NCBI GenBank assembly: GCA_963664585.2
Contig: CAXXEO010000017.1
Span: 241,951 to 305,950 of the forward strand
Length of the DNA stretch: 64,000 nt
Source: G963664585 sp963664585
GTDB taxonomy: Bacteria > Bacillota > Clostridia > Oscillospirales > Ruminococcaceae
Reading direction: 5' to 3'
Shown: positions 33,204-42,105 of the stretch, piece after piece
Layout of the letters: the number at the start of each line of letters is the position of its first letter
Numbering within the stretch: the first letter of the stretch is position 1
The notes under the pieces: generated by a model
Database searches by the model: none
Told to the model about the DNA's origin: nothing
What the model saw: the letters and a program-made list of their open reading frames with translations, nothing else
Position numbers and translations under genes: made by a program

Positions 33204-33863
33204 CTAACCCGCCTCATCATCCACCACAATACTAATTTGCTTAATAATGCTATTATCAACTTTAAAATTTATATATGGGGCAGTAGAACCATAATTACCT
33301 TCAGCATTAAACAAATACTCCCCTGTTGTAGTAATACCATTGGTAACCAAGTTATTATCTTTATCTGCTATTTGCATTTTTTTATATACTTCTGTTAACT
33401 TTTCTAATTTATCTCCAACTGATATATTTCTCTTTGTTTCAAATTTAGGAGAATATGCTGTTACTGACTTAGTTTTATCTCGACTTTCGTCTGAATCAAC
33501 AATTAATGTACATATAGTTATTCCATCAAACTCTCTTTCTCTCCATAGACAATTTCCTGACCAGTCCACTTTTGATTTTTTATCCGACTTAATAGCTCCT
33601 AGCTTATTTATAAATCCACTATAATTAGCAGTATTCAATGATATATACTCACCATCAAAAATTAAGGAATATTCATCAACATTATCAGTTGTTAAAGTTT
33701 TACCAGTTTGAGTAGGTGTATCGGTAGTAATTACTATATTTTCTTTTGAAGTAGCTGTAATAGCAGCTGTGGAATTAGAACCTTGAGGAATTATATTGGA
33801 GTTGCATCCAGTAATAAGTATAAAAATTACACTAACAACACTAACAATAAAGAATTTTTTCAT
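33204..33863 (-). CDS. Putative lipoprotein of unknown function
   Basis: This 219-residue protein has a lipoprotein signal: MKKFF, a hydrophobic stretch and the lipobox LITGC, so the mature protein would be anchored at the outer face of the membrane through Cys. A Ser/Thr-rich linker (~residues 25-60) follows. The rest (~130 residues) contains YSLIFDGEYISLNTANYSGF and a KLTEVYKKM segment. I recognise no family. GGAGG lies 5 nt before ATG 33863. The codon choice is more AT-rich than that of the neighbours, which hints at horizontal origin. Confidence 0.75.
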   Translation of the reverse strand: MKKFFIVSVVSVIFILITGCNSNIIPQGSNSTAAITATSKENIVITTDTPTQTGKTLTTDNVDEYSLIFDGEYISLNTANYSGFINKLGAIKSDKKSKVDWSGNCLWREREFDGITICTLIVDSDESRDKTKSVTAYSPKFETKRNISVGDKLEKLTEVYKKMQIADKDNNLVTNGITTTGEYLFNAEGNYGSTAPYINFKVDNSIIKQISIVVDDEAG

Positions 33864-33981
33864 TATTACCTCCATATTAATTACAAAATTTTCTCTATTG
33901 TATCATATGTTCAAATAAGTACCAACTAATTCTCATGTCTATATTTCAATATTAAAAAGTAGCAATTTCCTAATAAACAAA

Positions 33982-34014
33982 AAATAAAGCGGCCAAATTG
34001 GCCGCTTTATTTCA
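33982..34014. terminator. Hairpin terminator upstream of the lipoprotein gene
   Basis: The stem AAATAAAGCGGCC / GGCCGCTTTATTT is suited to terminate in both directions. Confidence 0.75.
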
Positions 34015-34083
34015 TTCAATTAAAATTTACGACCTAACTCATCCTTAAGAAATTCAAGGATGAGTTAGACTTGCTTTCGGAGG

Positions 34084-34332
34084 TCAGTCTTCCTGTACGG
34101 CGCCATGCTCCTGCGGATGTGTGTCATCCACGATCTCCTGAAGCAGCCCATTATCCTCTTCGACCTGAGCCTCATAATAATCGAGCTCATCATCCATCAG
34201 AAGGTCTGAATCATCATAGTCATAGTCATCCTCATCTTTTTTGTGGTTCAAAAATGCGGCAACGGCGATAGCGGCCCCGACAACAGCGATTAAAACGGCA
34301 ACAAGCGATAGACACAGTGTTAATTTTCTCAT
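34084..34332 (-). CDS. Small membrane-anchored acidic protein
   Basis: This 82-residue protein has one N-terminal helix (LTLCLSLVAVLIAVVGAAIAVAAF), a short basic stop (NHKK), then a very acidic tail (DEDDYDYDDSDLLMDDELDYYE). GGAGG precedes ATG 34332. It probably sits in the membrane with the tail in the cytoplasm. The family and function are unknown; similar tiny proteins are frequent in clostridia. Confidence 0.7.
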   Translation of the reverse strand: MRKLTLCLSLVAVLIAVVGAAIAVAAFLNHKKDEDDYDYDDSDLLMDDELDYYEAQVEEDNGLLQEIVDDTHPQEHGAVQED

Positions 34333-34468
34333 ACAGTTCCTCCTTTTATGGGTTATAAGCTCTATCATATCATTAAACTTCACAACAACACCTCACTTCG
34401 CACTTTAATTATAGTATTATTTTGACCAAATAACAATATTATATCATCACATCTTGAAAAATAAGGAA

Positions 34469-35989
34469 TTAGCTCATAATAAGACTTTTGCCCGTCATCA
34501 GGGGTGGTTTCGGATACCCCATCAGCGTAAGCAAGGTTGGAGCTACGTCTGCAAGCACTCCATCCCCCCGCAGCACTACCTCGCGGCCCACCACAATGAA
34601 GGGAACCTGGCTGTTTGTATGGGCTGTAAATGGCGTATTCTCTGGGGTAATCATCATATCCGCATTGCCATGGTCGGCTGTGATAACCGCGATCGCCCCT
34701 GCAAGAATTGCCCTCTCGACCACACTGCCAACACAGGCATCGACTGTTTCCACGGCCTTTATGGTAGCGTCAAAGGATCCTGTATGTCCGACCATGTCAC
34801 AATTGGCGAAGTTTAGGACAATCAGGTCATAGGCCGCACTGTCAATGATGGGCAGAAGCTTTTCCATGACCTCCAAAGCACTCATCTGCGGCATCAAATC
34901 ATAGGTTGCCACCTTGGGTGAGGGCACTAAAAGCCTGTCCTCGCCTGGGTAGGGCATTTCATTTCCCCCGTTAAAAAAGAAGGTGACATGGGCATATTTC
35001 TCGGTTTCGGCAATACGAAGCTGCTTTAGTCCCAGTGATGAAAGATATTCCCCAAGGGTATCCCGCATACTCCCGGGCGGGTATGCCACCACTACGCCCG
35101 GCATATCGGCCTGGTATTCGGTCATGGCGACAAAATGGGTACGGATGAGACCGTCTTCCCGAGAAAACGCATCAAAATCCGGATTAGTAAGTGCGCTGGT
35201 AATTTCTCTGGCCCTGTCGGGACGAAAATTGAAGAAAATCACTGTATCCCCATCTTTAATTTTCCCATCTTTAGAAAAGACCATGGGGAGAAGAAACTCG
35301 TCAGTGATCCCCTTAAGATAACAGTCCTCCACCGCTTTGACCGGGTTGTCCCCACGCTCACCGATCCCATGGGTAAGAGCGTCATAAGCGAGCTTGACAC
35401 GATCCCAGCGATTGTCCCTGTCCATGGCGTAATACCTGCCCATTACGGTGGCAATTTCGCCAACCCCTATCTCGGCAAGCTCATCCCAAAGCTGGGATAG
35501 GTATCCCGCCCCCGAGGTGGGAAGAGTGTCACGTCCGTCCATGAAGCAGTGTATATAGATTTTCTGTAGACCGCGAGACGCGGCAAGCCTTGTTAACGCA
35601 AAAAGATGATTGATGTGACTGTGTACCCCACCATCAGACAGAAGACCCATGAGATGCAAGCTTTTACCGCTCTGCAGACAACTGTCTATCGCAGCTGTGA
35701 AAGCGGGGTTCTGATTGATCGAGCCATCCTCGATAGACAGATTTATTCTGCTCAGCTCCTGATAAACTATACGTCCAGCGCCAATATTCGTGTGACCGAC
35801 TTCTGAGTTTCCCATTTGGCCTCTGGGAAGACCCACATCCAAACCGGACGCGCCGATCAAGGTGTGCGGCCAACGGGCCATGATTGCATCTATATGTGGC
35901 TTTTTTGCAGCAGCAATCGCGTTTTTAAGGGTATCCTCACGCTGGCCGTAGCCATCCATGATAATCAGTAGCACTTTGTTGGCAGGCAT
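34469..35989 (-). CDS. gpmI: 2,3-bisphosphoglycerate-independent phosphoglycerate mutase
   Basis: This 506-residue two-domain alkaline-phosphatase-fold enzyme interconverts 3- and 2-phosphoglycerate with Mn2+. Motifs are LLIIMDGYGQRE, the catalytic Ser loop GQMGNSEVGHTNIGAGR, FMDGRDTLP, RYYAMDRDNRWDR, FFNFRPDRAREIT, NFANCDMVGHTG and ITADHGNADMM. It ends the glycolytic cluster pgk-tpiA-gpmI, 17 nt after tpiA. Confidence 0.96.
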   Translation of the reverse strand: MPANKVLLIIMDGYGQREDTLKNAIAAAKKPHIDAIMARWPHTLIGASGLDVGLPRGQMGNSEVGHTNIGAGRIVYQELSRINLSIEDGSINQNPAFTAAIDSCLQSGKSLHLMGLLSDGGVHSHINHLFALTRLAASRGLQKIYIHCFMDGRDTLPTSGAGYLSQLWDELAEIGVGEIATVMGRYYAMDRDNRWDRVKLAYDALTHGIGERGDNPVKAVEDCYLKGITDEFLLPMVFSKDGKIKDGDTVIFFNFRPDRAREITSALTNPDFDAFSREDGLIRTHFVAMTEYQADMPGVVVAYPPGSMRDTLGEYLSSLGLKQLRIAETEKYAHVTFFFNGGNEMPYPGEDRLLVPSPKVATYDLMPQMSALEVMEKLLPIIDSAAYDLIVLNFANCDMVGHTGSFDATIKAVETVDACVGSVVERAILAGAIAVITADHGNADMMITPENTPFTAHTNSQVPFIVVGREVVLRGDGVLADVAPTLLTLMGYPKPPLMTGKSLIMS

Positions 35990-36006
35990 CCTGTCATCTC
36001 CTTCTT

Positions 36007-36774
36007 CTAAATGGCGGCTGCGGCCACAATGGCGGCAAAATCGACTGCTTTGAGAGACGCACCACCGATCAGCCCCCCGTCGATCTCAGGCTGAGCGAGA
36101 AGTTCAATACAATTGGCTGCATTCATTGAGCCACCGTAGAGGATGCAGATCGTATCAGCCAATGCACGACTGTAAAGCTCTGCTATCCTTTCCCGAATCT
36201 CTCTGATCGCCTGGTTGGCCTGCTCCGCCGTGGCGGTAAGACCGGTGCCTATGGCCCAAACCGGTTCATAGGCAACAATCAGCTTACCAACCTCCCCGGA
36301 TGATAGACCTGAAAGTGCTTTCTCTATCTGTCGGCCGCAGACCTGCGTGGTTAGACCAGCCTCACGCTCCTTCTGAAGCTCACCCACGCAGACAATCGGA
36401 GTCAAACCCGCGGCAAGAGCGGCATTGATCCTGCGGTTAACCGTTTCATCGGTTTCACCAAAATACTGGCGGCGCTCGCTGTGGCCGATGATCACATGGC
36501 TGACACCAAGCTCAGTAAGCATATTGGCAGAGATTTCGCCGGTGTAAGCCCCCGTCTTCTCCCAATGGCAGTTCTGGGCTCCAACGGCAATAATACTGCC
36601 TGCTGAAAGCTCTATCGCTGTAGACAAACTGGTAAAAGTCGGACAGAGTATCACCCGGCAGCCTTCAGCGCGAATTAACGGAAGAAGTGCCCCAATCAGT
36701 TCGGCTGTCTGCGCTTTGCCCATGTTCATCTTCCAGTTTCCGGCGATCACCGGGATTCTTAGCTGTCTATTCAT
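36007..36774 (-). CDS. tpiA: Triosephosphate isomerase
   Basis: This 255-residue TIM barrel has GNWKMN (Lys), IIGHSERRQYFGE (His electrophile), the VAYEPVWAIGTG motif with the catalytic Glu, the flexible loop region (IGTGLTAT) and the phosphate loop GGSMNAANC. ATG 36774 follows GGAGG. It lies in an operon between pgk and gpmI. Confidence 0.96.
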   Translation of the reverse strand: MNRQLRIPVIAGNWKMNMGKAQTAELIGALLPLIRAEGCRVILCPTFTSLSTAIELSAGSIIAVGAQNCHWEKTGAYTGEISANMLTELGVSHVIIGHSERRQYFGETDETVNRRINAALAAGLTPIVCVGELQKEREAGLTTQVCGRQIEKALSGLSSGEVGKLIVAYEPVWAIGTGLTATAEQANQAIREIRERIAELYSRALADTICILYGGSMNAANCIELLAQPEIDGGLIGGASLKAVDFAAIVAAAAI

Positions 36775-36818
36775 CTTTCCTCCGCACAAAAGGGCGGTTT
36801 TGCCGCCTGCTTTTATTG

Positions 36819-38009
36819 TTATTTATTGTTGAGGCATGCGATGCCGGGAAGCTCCAATCCTTCTAAGAACTCAAGCGTAGCGCCGCCGCCGGTGGAAATA
36901 TGGGTAATTTTATCCGCTAAGCCAAAGGCATCCACAGCCGAGGCCAAATCTCCGCCGCCGACAATCGTGATGGCTTTGCTTTCTGCCATTGCATGAGCAA
37001 GAGCGGCGGTTCCCTTGGCAAAGGCGGGCATTTCAATGACGCCCATCGGACCATTCCAGATCACCGTACCAGCATTCGCAATTGCTTTGCAAAAAAGCGC
37101 CACAGTCGCAGGGCCAATATCCACTCCCATCCAGCCGGCGGGGATGGCGTTTGAGGGGACCACCTGACTGGCGGCATCGGGGGCAAAACGGTCAGCAACA
37201 ACATTGTCAAGAGGCAGCAGCATTTCCAACCCGCTTTTTTCCGCCGCCTCCATTGTTTCTTTGGCAAGAGGGATTTTATCATCTTCGCAAATAGATGTTC
37301 CGACGCCATAACCCTTGGCGGCATAAAAAGTATAAGCCATTCCTCCGCCTATGATGATGGTGTCCACCATTGTCATCAAATTTTTGATAACGCCAATCTT
37401 ATCTGACACCTTTGCACCGCCCAGCACAGCAACCAGCGGGCGTTTGGGAGAGGTGAGTGCACCACCCATAATACTGATCTCGCGCTCAATCAAATAGCCG
37501 CAAACAGCAGGCAGATAGTTGGCGACACCTGCAGTGGATGCATGGGCTCGGTGCGCCGTTCCAAAGGCGTCATTGACGTAAATATCAGCCAGATCGGCAA
37601 GTTTTTGGGCAAATGCGGGATCATTTTTGGTCTCTTCCTCATGGAAGCGAACATTTTCTAAGAGGGCAATCTCCCCGTTTTTTAGGGCAGAAGTCACTGA
37701 CTTGGCATCATCGCCCACAACGTCCTTACAAAGCCTGACATTGAGTCCCATAAGTTCGGCAAGCTTTTCAGCGACGGGCGCCATTGAGTATTTAGCCTCA
37801 AATCCATCCTTGGGACGCCCCAGGTGAGAGCAGAGAATCACCCTTGCACCATGACCGACGAGATATTTAATCGTAGGAATACTTTCAGCGATACGCCTGT
37901 CGTCCTGAATCACCCCATCCAGAATGGGCACATTGAAATCGCAGCGTACAAGCACCCTTTTCCCTGAAACCTCTATATCCTCAATGGTTTTCTTGTTTAA
38001 AACAGTCAT
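36819..38009 (-). CDS. pgk: Phosphoglycerate kinase
   Basis: This 396-residue two-domain kinase has the substrate-side motifs RCDFNVP and SHLGRPK, the hinge (GGAKVSDKIGVI), the nucleotide-side VIWNGPMGV, and the closing STGGGATLEFLEG. AAAGGAATAGACG precedes ATG 38009. It is the first gene of the pgk-tpiA-gpmI group; a gap gene is not in the window. Confidence 0.96.
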   Translation of the reverse strand: MTVLNKKTIEDIEVSGKRVLVRCDFNVPILDGVIQDDRRIAESIPTIKYLVGHGARVILCSHLGRPKDGFEAKYSMAPVAEKLAELMGLNVRLCKDVVGDDAKSVTSALKNGEIALLENVRFHEEETKNDPAFAQKLADLADIYVNDAFGTAHRAHASTAGVANYLPAVCGYLIEREISIMGGALTSPKRPLVAVLGGAKVSDKIGVIKNLMTMVDTIIIGGGMAYTFYAAKGYGVGTSICEDDKIPLAKETMEAAEKSGLEMLLPLDNVVADRFAPDAASQVVPSNAIPAGWMGVDIGPATVALFCKAIANAGTVIWNGPMGVIEMPAFAKGTAALAHAMAESKAITIVGGGDLASAVDAFGLADKITHISTGGGATLEFLEGLELPGIACLNNK

Positions 38010-38288
38010 CGTCTATTCCTTTCAGCCATTATATAAAATTTATTCTTTCTAAACATATTTTACCCAAAGAAGCGGCTCATTTCAAGGATATACGGAAAAT
38101 TGAGCTATTTATTGAAATAAGAATATTCCAGCGCTTCCATAATCTATGCATTTTGTATTATTTGCTTAATATTTTGGGATCTATACAGCCGACAGGTCCG
38201 AATAGAATACATGCGTCCTCAATTGAGAGACAAAAATAGCCAAGCACAATAATAGGGAATTTTGAAAATCTTGGTATTTTCCGAGTTT
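38010..38288. other. Gene-free stretch upstream of pgk
   Basis: This AT-rich region must carry the pgk promoter on the minus strand, but no single strong match stands out. No coding sequence or repeat is seen before family A copy 7. Confidence 0.5.
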
Positions 38289-38394
38289 TATAGCCAAATC
38301 ACTTAAAAACTGGCTAGTTATAAAACGTCATTTTCTTCCCCCGCCGAAGGCGGGGGAAGAAATCACAAGCTTGTTTTCAAGTTAATCAACTATA
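38289..38394 (-). repeat. Family A palindromic repeat, copy 7
   Basis: Starts TATAGCCAAATCACTT and ends AATCAACTATA; minus orientation, loop TTCG in L-to-R sense. Its right edge is 8 nt before the -35 box of the gntR promoter. Confidence 0.95.
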
Positions 38395-38402
38395 TTTTTC
38401 TC

Positions 38403-38455
38403 TTGACAGCGCCAGGTATATTGTGTATATTATATATATACAATATCAAAGAAGG
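38403..38455 (+). promoter_or_regulatory. gntR operon promoter with overlapping palindromic operator
   Basis: TTGACA (38403-38408), a 17-nt spacer and TATATT (38426-38431) form a near-consensus sigma-A promoter. A dyad (ATTGTGTATA...TATATACAAT, about 38420-38445) covers the -10 region and fits autorepression by the YtrA-type regulator just downstream. Confidence 0.78.
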
Positions 38456-38464
38456 GGAGCATCT

Positions 38465-38839
38465 GTGAATATTATTATCAGCAATTCCAGCAGACAGCCA
38501 ATTTACGAACAAATAACGTCTCAAATCAAAAATATGGTTATATCCGGCGAACTCCTGGAGGGAGATGCTCTCCCCTCCATGCGCCTGCTCGCTAAAGAGC
38601 TTCGAATCAGTGTCATTACCACGAAACGCGCTTACGAAGAACTGGAACGCGAGGGCTTTATCGTGTCCATTACGGGAAAAGGCAGCTTTGTGGCCAGTAA
38701 AAACATTGATTTTATCAAAGAAGAACAACTTCGTACGATTGAAAGTCTGATGCAAAAGATGATTGAGTCCGCCAACATTTGTGGACTGGGGCTAAATGAA
38801 CTGATTGAAATGATTTCAATCATTTATAGGGGAGAATAA
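38465..38839 (+). CDS. GntR-family regulator, YtrA subfamily
   Basis: This 124-residue protein has the GntR winged helix (PIYEQITSQIKNMVISGELL; LPSMRLLAKELRISVITTKRAYEELEREGFI; GKGSFV) and the short YtrA-type C-terminal helix pair. AAGGGGAG precedes GTG 38465. It is followed by an ABC ATPase and an ABC-2 permease, the usual YtrA arrangement in which the regulator represses its own transporter operon, often in response to cell-wall stress. Confidence 0.9.
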   Translation: MNIIISNSSRQPIYEQITSQIKNMVISGELLEGDALPSMRLLAKELRISVITTKRAYEELEREGFIVSITGKGSFVASKNIDFIKEEQLRTIESLMQKMIESANICGLGLNELIEMISIIYRGE

Positions 38840-38842
38840 GAC

Positions 38843-39688
38843 ATGAATTATGCTTTAAAACTGGAAGGTGTATCAAAAAAATACGAAGGGTTTTCATTAG
38901 ACAATGTTGATATCACGCTTCCATCCGGCTGCATTATGGGATTTATCGGAGAAAACGGCGCGGGCAAAAGTACTACGATTAAACTAATTTTAGATTTAAT
39001 TCACCGTGACAGCGGCACTATCACTATTTTAGGGCAGGACAACAGAAATGACTCAAAAATGCTGCGGGAGAATATAGGCGTTGTGATGGACGAAAGCTGC
39101 TTTCCTGACAACCTCACCATCAACGATGTCAATCTGATCATGAAAAACATCTACCGGACATGGAGCGAAACCACTTTCCGGTCATATACAGAGCGTTTTT
39201 CCCTGCCCGGTAAAAAAATAACAAAAGATTATTCGCATGGCATGCGAATGAAACTGGCCATGGCGGTTGCACTTTCCCATGATTCCAGATTGTTGATCCT
39301 CGACGAAGCAACCAGCGGTCTTGATCCGATTGTCCGGGACGAAATTCTTGATGTCTTTTTGCAGTTCATTCAGGACGAGAGTCATTCTATTTTTATGTCA
39401 TCACATATTCTCAGTGATCTGGAAAAAGTATGCGATTACATTACTTTTCTTCATAAAGGAAAAATCATATTTAGTGAGGCTAAAGATGATCTGATGGAAC
39501 GCTATGGCATTCTGAAATGTTCACCATCTGAATTTGAAACCATTGACAAATCTTTGGTAAAAGGATTCCGAAAAAGTAGTTTCGGTATTGAAGCACTGGT
39601 TTTAAAGAAAAAAATCGCCGGGAACTATGTGATGGATAAAGCAGGCATCGAAGAAATTATGCTATATCATATAAAGGAGAGGGTCTAA
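38843..39688 (+). CDS. ABC transporter ATP-binding protein
   Basis: This 281-residue ATPase has Walker A GENGAGKST, a Q-loop region, a degenerate signature (YSHGMRMKLAMAVAL) typical of the YtrB/BcrA branch, and Walker B LLILDEATSGLD. It starts 3 nt after gntR, and its stop overlaps the permease start (1 nt). It probably powers a small ABC-2 exporter or cell-envelope protection system. Confidence 0.9.
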   Translation: MNYALKLEGVSKKYEGFSLDNVDITLPSGCIMGFIGENGAGKSTTIKLILDLIHRDSGTITILGQDNRNDSKMLRENIGVVMDESCFPDNLTINDVNLIMKNIYRTWSETTFRSYTERFSLPGKKITKDYSHGMRMKLAMAVALSHDSRLLILDEATSGLDPIVRDEILDVFLQFIQDESHSIFMSSHILSDLEKVCDYITFLHKGKIIFSEAKDDLMERYGILKCSPSEFETIDKSLVKGFRKSSFGIEALVLKKKIAGNYVMDKAGIEEIMLYHIKERV

Positions 39689-40299
39689 TGAAGGGGTTAA
39701 TACTAAAGGATCTTATTAATTTGAAGAAGCAAGCCATAACCTTAACGGTATTGATTGGTTTTTATGTACTTATGGCCCTTGTCAGCAATAATAATTCTAT
39801 GTTAGGCGGCATTACGGCAGTGATGTGCGGCATGCTTCCCATTACGGCGCTGTCCTATGACGAAAAGGCAAAATGGGACAAATACGCTTTGTCTATGCCC
39901 GTTTCCAGAACAGACATGGTCATGAGTAAATATCTTTTGGGCTTTATGCTTTCCTGTGCCGCATTGATCTTTAATTTGATATTCAATCTTGCTACGAGCT
40001 CTGAAAGCATCCAGGATACACTGCTTATCTCTTTTATTTTCTTTGCCATCGGAATTTTGTTCATGTCTTTTATGATGCCGATCCTATTTAAATTCGGCGT
40101 AGAAAAAGGCAGAATCATGATGATGATCGTCTTATTCGCACCAACTGGATTTGTATTGCTTCTTTCCAAAAGCGGGCTCAAACCGCCCAGTATGGGGACA
40201 TTAAAAATGATTGCTTACGCGTCCCCCTTTCTGGTAATCGCTATCCTTGCAGTCTCAATTGCTCTTTCTTTGAAAATATATAAGAATAAAGAAATGTAG
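39688..40299 (+). CDS. ABC-2 type transporter permease
   Basis: This 203-residue membrane protein has about six hydrophobic helices (AITLTVLIGFYVLMALVS; GGITAVMCGMLPITAL; FVLLLSKSG; FLVIAILAVSIALSLKIY) and the SYDEKAKWDKYALSMPVSRTD segment common to ABC-2 permeases. It is the last gene of the gntR-ABC operon. The substrate is unknown. Confidence 0.85.
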   Translation: MKGLILKDLINLKKQAITLTVLIGFYVLMALVSNNNSMLGGITAVMCGMLPITALSYDEKAKWDKYALSMPVSRTDMVMSKYLLGFMLSCAALIFNLIFNLATSSESIQDTLLISFIFFAIGILFMSFMMPILFKFGVEKGRIMMMIVLFAPTGFVLLLSKSGLKPPSMGTLKMIAYASPFLVIAILAVSIALSLKIYKNKEM

Positions 40300-40362
40300 A
40301 CATTCAACCTGAACGGTTCTTTATTTGGGTCATTTTTTCTCCACCGCGGCACAGGCAAGAGA

Positions 40363-40466
40363 TATAGTTGATTCACTTGAAAACAAGCTTGTGATTTCTT
40401 CCCCCGCCGAAGGCGGGGGAAGAAAATGACGTTTTATATAGCCAGTTTTTAAGTGAATTGGCTATA
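40363..40466 (+). repeat. Family A palindromic repeat, copy 8
   Basis: Starts TATAGTTGATTCACTTG and ends GTGAATTGGCTATA; plus orientation, loop GAAG. Both arms share the TTCACTT variant. It follows the ABC-2 permease gene. Confidence 0.95.
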
Positions 40467-40558
40467 TGGATGAACCCTTGATCATTTGAAAAAAGCAAAA
40501 AAACAAAGCCACGATCGCTGTTATGATATGACCCCAAAAAGTTAGACAAATATTTAGT

Positions 40559-41413
40559 TTAAGCGGCCGAGAGGGCTTGCTGTCTGTGTAAAACGGGCGG
40601 CAAGCCTTTCAGTTTTGCCTTGATACGGTGATTATTGTAGTAATCAAGATATTCAATGAGTTCGTTGATGAAATGCTCTATAGATTCAAAGTTTTGCAGG
40701 TAGAGGAGCTCACTCTTGAGCAGACCAAAGAAATTTTCTATCATAGCGTTATCCAAGCAGTTGCCCTTACGGCTCATGCTCTGGCGAATACCCTTCTTTT
40801 TGAGTACCCGTTGAAATGTTTTATGTTGGTATTGCCAACCCTGATCCGAGTGGAGGATGAGGCCTGTTCCATCCGGAATTGTCGCAAACGCCTTTTCCGA
40901 CATGGAAGTCACCATGGACAAAACAGGCCTGTCCGAAATCGTATAGCTGACGATATCACTGCTACACAAATCCAGAATTGGTGACAGATAAAGCTTCTGA
41001 CCAAACAAATTGAACTCTGTAACATCGGTAACCCATTTCAGATTCGGTTTTTCCGCCTTAAAGTCACGATCTAGAAGATTCGGCGCGACATTGCCGATTT
41101 CGCCTTTATAGGAGCGATATTTCTTCATTCTGACGCAGCAAATGATACCTAGTTCCTTCATCAGCTTCTGAACAGTTTTATGATTTACAACATAACCCCG
41201 ATTCCTCAGTGCCAACGTAATTCTCCGATAGCCGTACCGGCCCTTGTTTTCCGCATAAATCAATTTAATCTGTACTTTGATTTCACTATATTTATCTTGG
41301 TTTGTTTGTTTCTTAAGATGATAGTAATACGTGGCGCGCGATAGCTCCGCTACGTCGAGGAGTACATCGAGTTTGTGTTTCTGCCTTAGCTCCGTTACGA
41401 CTTGTGATTTTTC
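40559..41413 (-). CDS. IS3-family transposase OrfB (DDE integrase domain), expressed by frameshift
   Basis: The phase that begins at the A5 run in GAGAGAAAAATC continues SQVVTELRQKHKLDVLLDVA, the HTH_21 region YAENKGRYGYRRITLAL, and the rve domain with DRDFKAEKPNLKWVTDVTEF (first D), ILHSDQGWQYQ (second D) and the NCLDNAMIENFFGLLKSE Glu. The last residues LKGLPPVLHRQQALSAA match the remnant at 27053. OrfA and OrfB overlap in a -1 relation, so a frameshifted OrfAB fusion is expected. All three catalytic residues are present. Confidence 0.9.
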   Translation of the reverse strand, partial: EKSQVVTELRQKHKLDVLLDVAELSRATYYYHLKKQTNQDKYSEIKVQIKLIYAENKGRYGYRRITLALRNRGYVVNHKTVQKLMKELGIICCVRMKKYRSYKGEIGNVAPNLLDRDFKAEKPNLKWVTDVTEFNLFGQKLYLSPILDLCSSDIVSYTISDRPVLSMVTSMSEKAFATIPDGTGLILHSDQGWQYQHKTFQRVLKKKGIRQSMSRKGNCLDNAMIENFFGLLKSELLYLQNFESIEHFINELIEYLDYYNNHRIKAKLKGLPPVLHRQQALSAA

Positions 41414-41754
41414 TCTCGCTGTACCCTCTCGGATGCTAAGGCATTCAATTTTTTTAAGTAATCAACCTCTGCTCTTAAACGCTGGTTCTCGGCGATCAGA
41501 TCTTCTTCTACCTTCTTGTCCAGCTTTGACGGACGCCCTTTTCGCGTACCGCTGCCAGCGCAGGCCCTGCCGCGCCTATCTACATAGAGACCTTCAGGAC
41601 CTTCTTCGAGATATATCCGCTCCCATTTCCTCACCGGCTCATGATTTGGCAGTCCATATTTCTTCGCTGCTTCTCGAAAGCCTAGATGATTTGTTCGCAT
41701 ATCTTCTACGACTTTTTGCTTAAACTCCCCGCTAAACGGAGTCCCTTTTGGCAT
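41395..41754 (-). CDS. IS3-family transposase OrfA
   Basis: This 119-residue helix-turn-helix protein (FSGEFKQKVVEDMRTNHLGF; REAAKKYGLPNHEPVRKWER) ends with a leucine-zipper-like coiled coil (EEDLIAENQRLRAEVDYLKKLNAL). It recognises the IS ends and regulates transposition. It overlaps orfB through a -1 frameshift window near 41408-41413. Confidence 0.9.
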   Translation of the reverse strand: MPKGTPFSGEFKQKVVEDMRTNHLGFREAAKKYGLPNHEPVRKWERIYLEEGPEGLYVDRRGRACAGSGTRKGRPSKLDKKVEEDLIAENQRLRAEVDYLKKLNALASERVQREKNHKS

Positions 41755-41837
41755 AGAATAACACCCCCAAAGTTATTTCAGTATATCATACTGTCTAACT
41801 TTAGGGGTGCACTTCAGTTATGGCAGTCGTGGCTTTG

Positions 41838-41942
41838 TATAGTTGATTCACTTGAAAACAAGCTTGCGATTTCTTCCCCCGCCGAAGGCGGAGGAAGAAA
41901 TTGACGTTTTATATATAGCCGTTTTTAAGTGAATTGGCTATA
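41838..41942 (+). repeat. Family A palindromic repeat, copy 9
   Basis: Starts TATAGTTGATTCACTTG and ends GTGAATTGGCTATA; plus orientation, loop GAAG. Both arms share TTCACTT. It lies 22 nt beyond the IS3 element. Copies 8 and 9 flank the IS in the same orientation. Confidence 0.95.
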
Positions 41943-42105
41943 TCTTTTTCTTCAAATTCATACCAATTCCAATCAAACGGCACGAGTCTGTCTGTGTTTC
42001 TTCTGTCTTCAGCGAAGAAAACAGAGACAAAAATCAGAGTGCCAATCAAACAGGAATTCGTCTTTTCATTGCTTTGTGTGTCTAAAGCTATCGATTTACG
42101 ACTAT

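Larger units (their letters stand above)
40524..41816 (-). mobile_element. IS3-family insertion sequence, about 1293 bp
   Basis: The imperfect terminal repeats TGATATGACCCCAAAAAGTT... (left) and TGAAGTGCACCCCTAAAGTT... (right, complement strand) share AAAGTTAGACA. The element is flanked by a GTTA duplication (40520-40523 and 41817-41820). It carries orfA and orfB on the minus strand. It sits inside the loop of a larger hairpin whose arms are CAAAGCCACGA (from about 40504) and TCGTGGCTTTG (about 41827). Confidence 0.88.
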
